DNA of 8,515 nt from Thermoanaerobaculaceae bacterium (GTDB taxonomy: Bacteria; Acidobacteriota; UBA4820), in assembly GCA_012798145.1 (NCBI GenBank), contig JAAZNT010000148.1, positions 1 to 8,515 on the forward strand, written 5' to 3'. Below, piece by piece: positions 5,049 to 8,515 of this stretch. The translations under genes and the position numbers were made by a program. The number at the start of each line of letters is the position of its first letter. The first letter of the stretch is position 1. Below the pieces are notes generated by a model that was not told where the DNA came from, did not search any database, and worked only from the letters and a program-made list of their open reading frames with translations.

Positions 5049-8000
5049 TTATTTCAACTTAAACACTATCGGGTAAGTCATTTGGGTTTTTACCGGCACA
5101 CCGCTCTTTATCGCCGGACTGAACTGCCATTTTAGAACGGCTTTAACACATTCATCTTTGAGTCCATAATCGGGAGAGGGACCTTTTACAACCTCCGCAT
5201 TTGTCACAACTCCGTTTTCATCAATGGTTATTTGGACATAATAGGTTCCTTCCACCTTGTTTTGTCTTGCAAGGGCTGTGTAACTTGCGTCTGTTTTCTT
5301 TATAAGTTTAGGTCTTTCGCTCTCTGCAAGTTCTGGAAGAGCAACAAACTGCCCCTTTTCAATTTTCTTTTCTTGGGGTGTTGATGCAGCTTTTGCCGTC
5401 TCTTCCGCTTTCTTCTTCTCTTCTTCCGCCTTCTTTCTCGCTTCTTCTTCCTGTTGTTCTTTCTCTTTTTGCGTCCTTGCCGCAATCACTTCACCCTTTG
5501 TTTTATTGGCGCTTTCCAACCCTTGCTTTGCCGCCTGAGTAACAGCGTTGAATTCTCCTATACTTTTTGCCCTCTTGTATATTCTGTCAATGTTGTCCTT
5601 GCTCTTTTTTAATGAGTCCATAGCTGAAGCGGCGAACTGCGCTCCGCCTTCTTTTTCAACCGCTTTAATTGCTTCATCAAAATCTTTGAGAGCGGCGGTC
5701 GCTTCATCTTTTGCTTTTTTAATGTCTGCTTCAGATTCAGCGGCGGCTGGCGGAGGAGGAAGTTCGGGCTGGATTTCTTTGGGTGTTTCCGGAACTTTCG
5801 CAGTTTCCTGCTGGGTTGTTGTCTGTGCCGGTGTCTCGCTCTTCGGAGGTTCAATTGTTGGAGGAGTTTTCTTGCCACCGGAAAAAACCATCGCAAGAAC
5901 AACAATGATGACAACTGCGGCTGCGACAGCGCCTCCTATGATAAGCCCTTTCTTTTTGCCTTCACCGCTCTCTTCAGAGATGCTTGAGAACAATTCTTCT
6001 TTCTTTTCTTCAACTGGAAGCGGCTTGGGAATTCTTATCTCTTTTGCGGGCTCTTTCTTTTCTTGGACTTTAACCTCTTCTTTGGGAGGAGGCACAACTT
6101 TTATTGTGTCAACTTTTTTCTTTTCAGGAGGCTTTTTCTCTTCTATCTTTTCTTTCTCTTTTGCCTCTTCTTTTTCCTGCTCTTTTTTTGCCTGCGCTAT
6201 TTCGGCTTCCGCCTCTTCCTTCTCTCTTGTCAAAACATCAAGTTTGTCTTTCGTGTAAATTGAAGGAAATATTTCATTGAGAAAAGCGACCACATCATAG
6301 GTCGTCGCTGTTATTCCCATATTTCTAACAAATTTTTCAAGGTCAGTTTCAAGACTTCTTGCGTCTCTATACCTTCTATCTGGGTCTTTCTCAAGAGCCT
6401 TTCTTATTATTTTCTCAAGTTGCGGTGGAATTATATCTTTATACTGCTCAAAATCGGGAAGTTTCGCCTCTCTCACTCTTTCAATTATTGACATTTCTGA
6501 ATCGCCGTAAAACAGTTTTCTTCCTGTGAGCATTTCAAAGAGAACTATTCCAAGCGAGAAGATGTCGCTTCTTCCGTCAAGAGTTTTTCCCCACGCCTGC
6601 TCCGGAGACATATAAAGGAGTTTGCCTTTTAGTGCTCCGGATTGAGTATGGCTCGCTTTGCTTGCTGCTTTGGCTATACCAAAATCAACAAGTTTAACCT
6701 CTCCAGAAGATGAAATTAAAATATTCTGCGGAGAGACATCTCTGTGAACAAGTTTCATCGGCTTGCCGTCTGAATCTTTTGCAGTATGCGCGTAATGAAG
6801 GGCTGAACACAATTTTTTCGTTATATAAACAGCGGCAGAAAGGGGAATAGTTTTGCCGAGCGGTTCGCTCTCTTTCATTATGCTTCTTAAATCCCTTCCT
6901 TCAACATACTCCATAGCAATAAAGTACGCGTCGTCTGTTTTACCGAGATCATAGATGTGAACAATGTTGGGATGGTTAAGTTGTGCAGCAAGTTTCGCTT
7001 CATCAATGAACATAGTTACAAAATCGGAGTTTGAAGCAAGGTGCGGAAGAATGCGTTTTACCGCCACAATTCTTTGAAACCCTTCAAGCCCCATCTGCTT
7101 TGCCTTGAAGAGTTCTGCCATTCCTCCTATTGCCACTTTTTCTAAGAGTCTGTATTGTCCAAAGGGAATTCCTTCTTCTTTGGGTTTTTCCTCTTCCTTC
7201 TTAAATTCAACTACTTTTTCTTCTTCCTTTGGCTTTTCAACTTCTTTGGCAACTTCTTCTTTTTGAGGTTCTGCTTTGGGAACTTCAACTTCTTTTTTGG
7301 GAACTTGTGGCTTTATTTTCACTCCGGAAAGCGTTTCTTCAAGTTTTTTGTCAATTTCTGAAACCGCTTTTTTGGGTTTTTCAGCAATTTTTGGCGGTTC
7401 TACTTTGGGAATTTCCACTTTCGGAGTTTCAATTTTCTTTGGAAGTTCGGGCTCTACTTTTTCAGGTTTTTGCTCTTCCTCTTTCTTTTCTCCAAGCGCC
7501 GCAGAAATATCTATCTTTGGTGAAGTTCCTTTGTCCTGCCCCGTTGGTTTGACAATTCTTTCTTCCACAGTTTTAATAACTTCGCCAAAAATTTCTTCTG
7601 AGGTAACCTGCTCTTTTTCCTCTATTTTTTCAGGTTTTGCTGAAACCAAAGGAGGCTCTGCAATTTTTTCTTCAACAGCTTTTGGAACTTCAATTTTTGC
7701 CGCTTCTTCAATCTTGGGAAGAGACGCTGTTATCGGTTCTTCCACTTTAGAAGTTTCTTTCTTTTTTGAAGGTATGGTCAATCCGGAGAGAGTTTCTTCA
7801 AGCGCTCTATCAACATCAAATCCGCTCTTCTTTTTTGTGTCCTTCGGCGTCTCTTTCGGTATAGAAATATTCAACTCTGAGGTTTTAACTTCTTGGGAGA
7901 CTTCAGGGGCTGCTTTCTTTTCTGTCTCGCTCTTTCCAAGGTAATTCTTCAAGGTGTCAAGAAGAAGTTTTTCTTCTATGGGATCCTCAAGATAATCTAC

Positions 8001-8318
8001 GGCGCCATAAATTTTTGTGGCGTCTGCTTTATATTTTCTGCTTTTATAAATGCTGCAGTGCATCACAATTGGAATGTTTTTCTTCTTTTCCACCATTTCC
8101 TGACACACCTGAAAGCCGTGCTTCTTGGGAAGCATCGTTCTCAAGAGGACAAGGTCGGGATTGAATTTGTCAAACTCTTCCATCGCCTGAAGCCCGTCTT
8201 TTGCTGTGGAAACCTCATAAATGTCTTGAGGAATCAGTGAAACGAGTCTTTCAAGTGCTTTAGGTTCGTAATCAACAACAAGAATCTTCTTCTTCTGCAT
8301 CGTTTCTAACCCATCCAT
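5049..8318 (-). CDS. Pseudo-receiver / Ser-Thr kinase / transmembrane / TonB C-terminal fusion protein
   Basis: A 1089-residue multidomain protein. Residues about 10-128 form a receiver-like domain (KKILVVDYEP) in which the expected phospho-acceptor Asp is Arg60 (PDLVLLRTMLP) and the conserved Lys is Asp112. A Lys/Glu/Pro-rich linker (about 130-385) holds two copies of a LEETLSG motif. A complete Ser/Thr kinase spans about 387-665: glycine loop AIGGMAELF (396-404), Lys421, helix-C Glu440, HRDVSPQN (525-532), DFG (545-547), SPE (571-573), DIFSLG (585-590) and the RR near 648. A second charged linker precedes one membrane segment at about 791-813. Then come a Thr/Pro-rich stretch, a charged helical region (about 862-975) and a TonB C-terminal domain (about 1000-1089: VEGTYYVQITIDENGVVTNA, VLKWQFSPA, MTYPIVFKLK). 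The expected topology is kinase in the cytoplasm and TonB domain in the periplasm. An ATG at 8298-8300 (Met7) is an equally plausible start. Its substrate and signal are unknown. Confidence 0.95.
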   Translation of the reverse strand: MDGLETMQKKKILVVDYEPKALERLVSLIPQDIYEVSTAKDGLQAMEEFDKFNPDLVLLRTMLPKKHGFQVCQEMVEKKKNIPIVMHCSIYKSRKYKADATKIYGAVDYLEDPIEEKLLLDTLKNYLGKSETEKKAAPEVSQEVKTSELNISIPKETPKDTKKKSGFDVDRALEETLSGLTIPSKKKETSKVEEPITASLPKIEEAAKIEVPKAVEEKIAEPPLVSAKPEKIEEKEQVTSEEIFGEVIKTVEERIVKPTGQDKGTSPKIDISAALGEKKEEEQKPEKVEPELPKKIETPKVEIPKVEPPKIAEKPKKAVSEIDKKLEETLSGVKIKPQVPKKEVEVPKAEPQKEEVAKEVEKPKEEEKVVEFKKEEEKPKEEGIPFGQYRLLEKVAIGGMAELFKAKQMGLEGFQRIVAVKRILPHLASNSDFVTMFIDEAKLAAQLNHPNIVHIYDLGKTDDAYFIAMEYVEGRDLRSIMKESEPLGKTIPLSAAVYITKKLCSALHYAHTAKDSDGKPMKLVHRDVSPQNILISSSGEVKLVDFGIAKAASKASHTQSGALKGKLLYMSPEQAWGKTLDGRSDIFSLGIVLFEMLTGRKLFYGDSEMSIIERVREAKLPDFEQYKDIIPPQLEKIIRKALEKDPDRRYRDARSLETDLEKFVRNMGITATTYDVVAFLNEIFPSIYTKDKLDVLTREKEEAEAEIAQAKKEQEKEEAKEKEKIEEKKPPEKKKVDTIKVVPPPKEEVKVQEKKEPAKEIRIPKPLPVEEKKEELFSSISEESGEGKKKGLIIGGAVAAAVVIIVVLAMVFSGGKKTPPTIEPPKSETPAQTTTQQETAKVPETPKEIQPELPPPPAAAESEADIKKAKDEATAALKDFDEAIKAVEKEGGAQFAASAMDSLKKSKDNIDRIYKRAKSIGEFNAVTQAAKQGLESANKTKGEVIAARTQKEKEQQEEEARKKAEEEKKKAEETAKAASTPQEKKIEKGQFVALPELAESERPKLIKKTDASYTALARQNKVEGTYYVQITIDENGVVTNAEVVKGPSPDYGLKDECVKAVLKWQFSPAIKSGVPVKTQMTYPIVFKLK
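7293..7361 (-). repeat. Second copy of a short linker motif in the kinase-TonB protein
   Basis: Residues 320-342 read SEIDKKLEETLSGVKIKP followed by QVPKK. LEETLSG, the Asp three residues before it, the Ile after it and the Lys-rich tail match the copy at residues 167-186. The motif is short and its DNA differs from the other copy at several positions, so it is either an old duplication or a repeated binding motif. Confidence 0.6.
7761..7820 (-). repeat. First copy of a short linker motif in the kinase-TonB protein
   Basis: Residues 167-186 read FDVDRALEETLSGLTIPSKK, the partner of the copy at residues 320-342. It lies soon after the receiver-like domain and stands out from the surrounding low-complexity Lys/Glu/Pro sequence because it looks like a short amphipathic helix ending in Ser-Gly. 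Confidence 0.6.
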
Positions 8319-8323
8319 CTAAT

Positions 8324-8351
8324 ATTTTACATTAAAGAAATTAAAAATCAA
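8324..8351 (-). promoter_or_regulatory. Candidate promoter for the kinase-TonB gene
   Basis: On the minus strand TTGATT (8346-8351) and TAAAAT (8324-8329) are 16 nt apart, resembling -35 and -10 hexamers (4/6 and 5/6 matches). Initiation about 7 nt further on would fall at the first ATG of the kinase gene, giving either a leaderless message or use of the second in-frame ATG (Met7, 8298-8300), which has a weak GGATGG 10 nt before it. The region is A+T-rich, so chance matches are likely, and read-through from ffh is an alternative. Confidence 0.3.
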
Positions 8352-8353
8352 AG

Positions 8354-8515
8354 TCAAAAACTCCCCTTTAAGTTTCTTAGTATACTCTTAATTCCGCCTT
8401 TTTTCATTTTTTCAACCATTTTTTTCATTTCAAGATATTGTTTGTAAAGGGTATTTACCTCTGCAACCGTTGTTCCAGAGCCCATTGCCACTCTTTTTCG
8501 CCTGCTTCCGTTAAG
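8354..8515 (-). CDS. ffh: Signal recognition particle protein Ffh, C-terminal end (partial)
   Basis: The last 53 residues of Ffh, the SRP GTPase subunit that binds 4.5S RNA and signal sequences. The frame enters at the window edge with LNGSRRKRVAMGSGTTVAEV and continues through NTLYKQYLEMKKMVEKMKKG to a TGA at 8354-8356. The SRRKRVAMGSGT block is the RNA-binding motif of the M domain, and the later helix with paired Met/Lys residues and KSILRNLKG is the usual C-terminal tail. The GTPase (NG) domain lies outside the window. No terminator hairpin is visible after the stop; 35 nt separate it from the kinase gene. Its position gives a housekeeping anchor, so the region is probably chromosomal rather than a mobile element. 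Confidence 0.93.
   Translation of the reverse strand, partial: LNGSRRKRVAMGSGTTVAEVNTLYKQYLEMKKMVEKMKKGGIKSILRNLKGSF

Noticed and set aside
5548..6258. A 236-codon open frame on the plus strand opposite the kinase-TonB gene
   Set aside because: It is antisense to a well-supported gene. Its Ser/Phe/Ala-rich composition is what the complement of Lys/Glu-rich codons gives, and no domain is recognisable.
7100..7830. Tandem DNA repeats or a CRISPR-like array in the repetitive tract
   Set aside because: The repetitiveness comes from Lys, Glu and Pro codons in a protein linker; there are no regular repeat-spacer units.
7276..7944. A 222-codon open frame on the plus strand
   Set aside because: Same reason: it mirrors the Lys/Glu/Pro linker of the minus-strand gene and is very rich in Ser and Phe without a recognisable fold.
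8319..8353. An intrinsic terminator after ffh
   Set aside because: The gap is A+T-rich with no stem of useful length before a T-run.

Overview
The window comes from a Gram-negative bacterium with an outer membrane, as shown by a TonB-dependent receptor and a TonB C-terminal domain. The DNA is A+T-rich and the proteins are rich in Lys and Glu. The kinase glycine loop (IGGMAELF) and catalytic loop (HRDVSPQN) resemble Ser/Thr kinases common in Myxococcota/deltaproteobacterial lineages and several candidate phyla. I cannot name the phylum more closely. Every gene I accept lies on the minus strand, so transcription runs from right to left.

Right edge: the last 53 codons of ffh (SRP protein M domain), then a 35-nt gap with a weak candidate promoter. 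Positions 5049-8318 encode an unusual 1089-residue protein: receiver-like domain, Lys/Glu/Pro-rich linker, intact Ser/Thr kinase, second charged linker, one membrane segment, a long charged helix and a TonB C-terminal domain. The receiver lacks its phospho-acceptor Asp. A 72-residue helical protein follows 23 nt later with a GTG start and a strong ribosome-binding site.

Middle: only about 20 nt after the small gene lies a complete cobalamin riboswitch (about 4624-4786). It is followed by a hairpin and by a second inverted repeat whose loop holds the ribosome-binding site of the next gene. I see no terminator and no convincing promoter between the small gene and the riboswitch.

Left: a tightly packed operon controlled by the riboswitch. 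It encodes a periplasmic B12-binding protein (btuF), a permease (btuC, TTG start), an ATPase (btuD, overlapping btuC by 11 nt) and a TonB-dependent outer-membrane receptor (btuB-like). Together they form a full uptake route for cobalamin or a related corrinoid: receptor, periplasmic carrier, inner-membrane ABC importer. At the left edge a Shine-Dalgarno-like stretch and a TTG hint at a further gene.

The most notable feature is a Ser/Thr kinase fused across the inner membrane to a TonB domain and sitting directly upstream of a TonB-dependent import operon. The membrane segment lacks the Ser/His motif that couples classical TonB to ExbB/ExbD. The protein may therefore be a transmembrane sensor or regulator that touches TonB-dependent receptors or the cell envelope, rather than a standard energiser. 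That role is inference.
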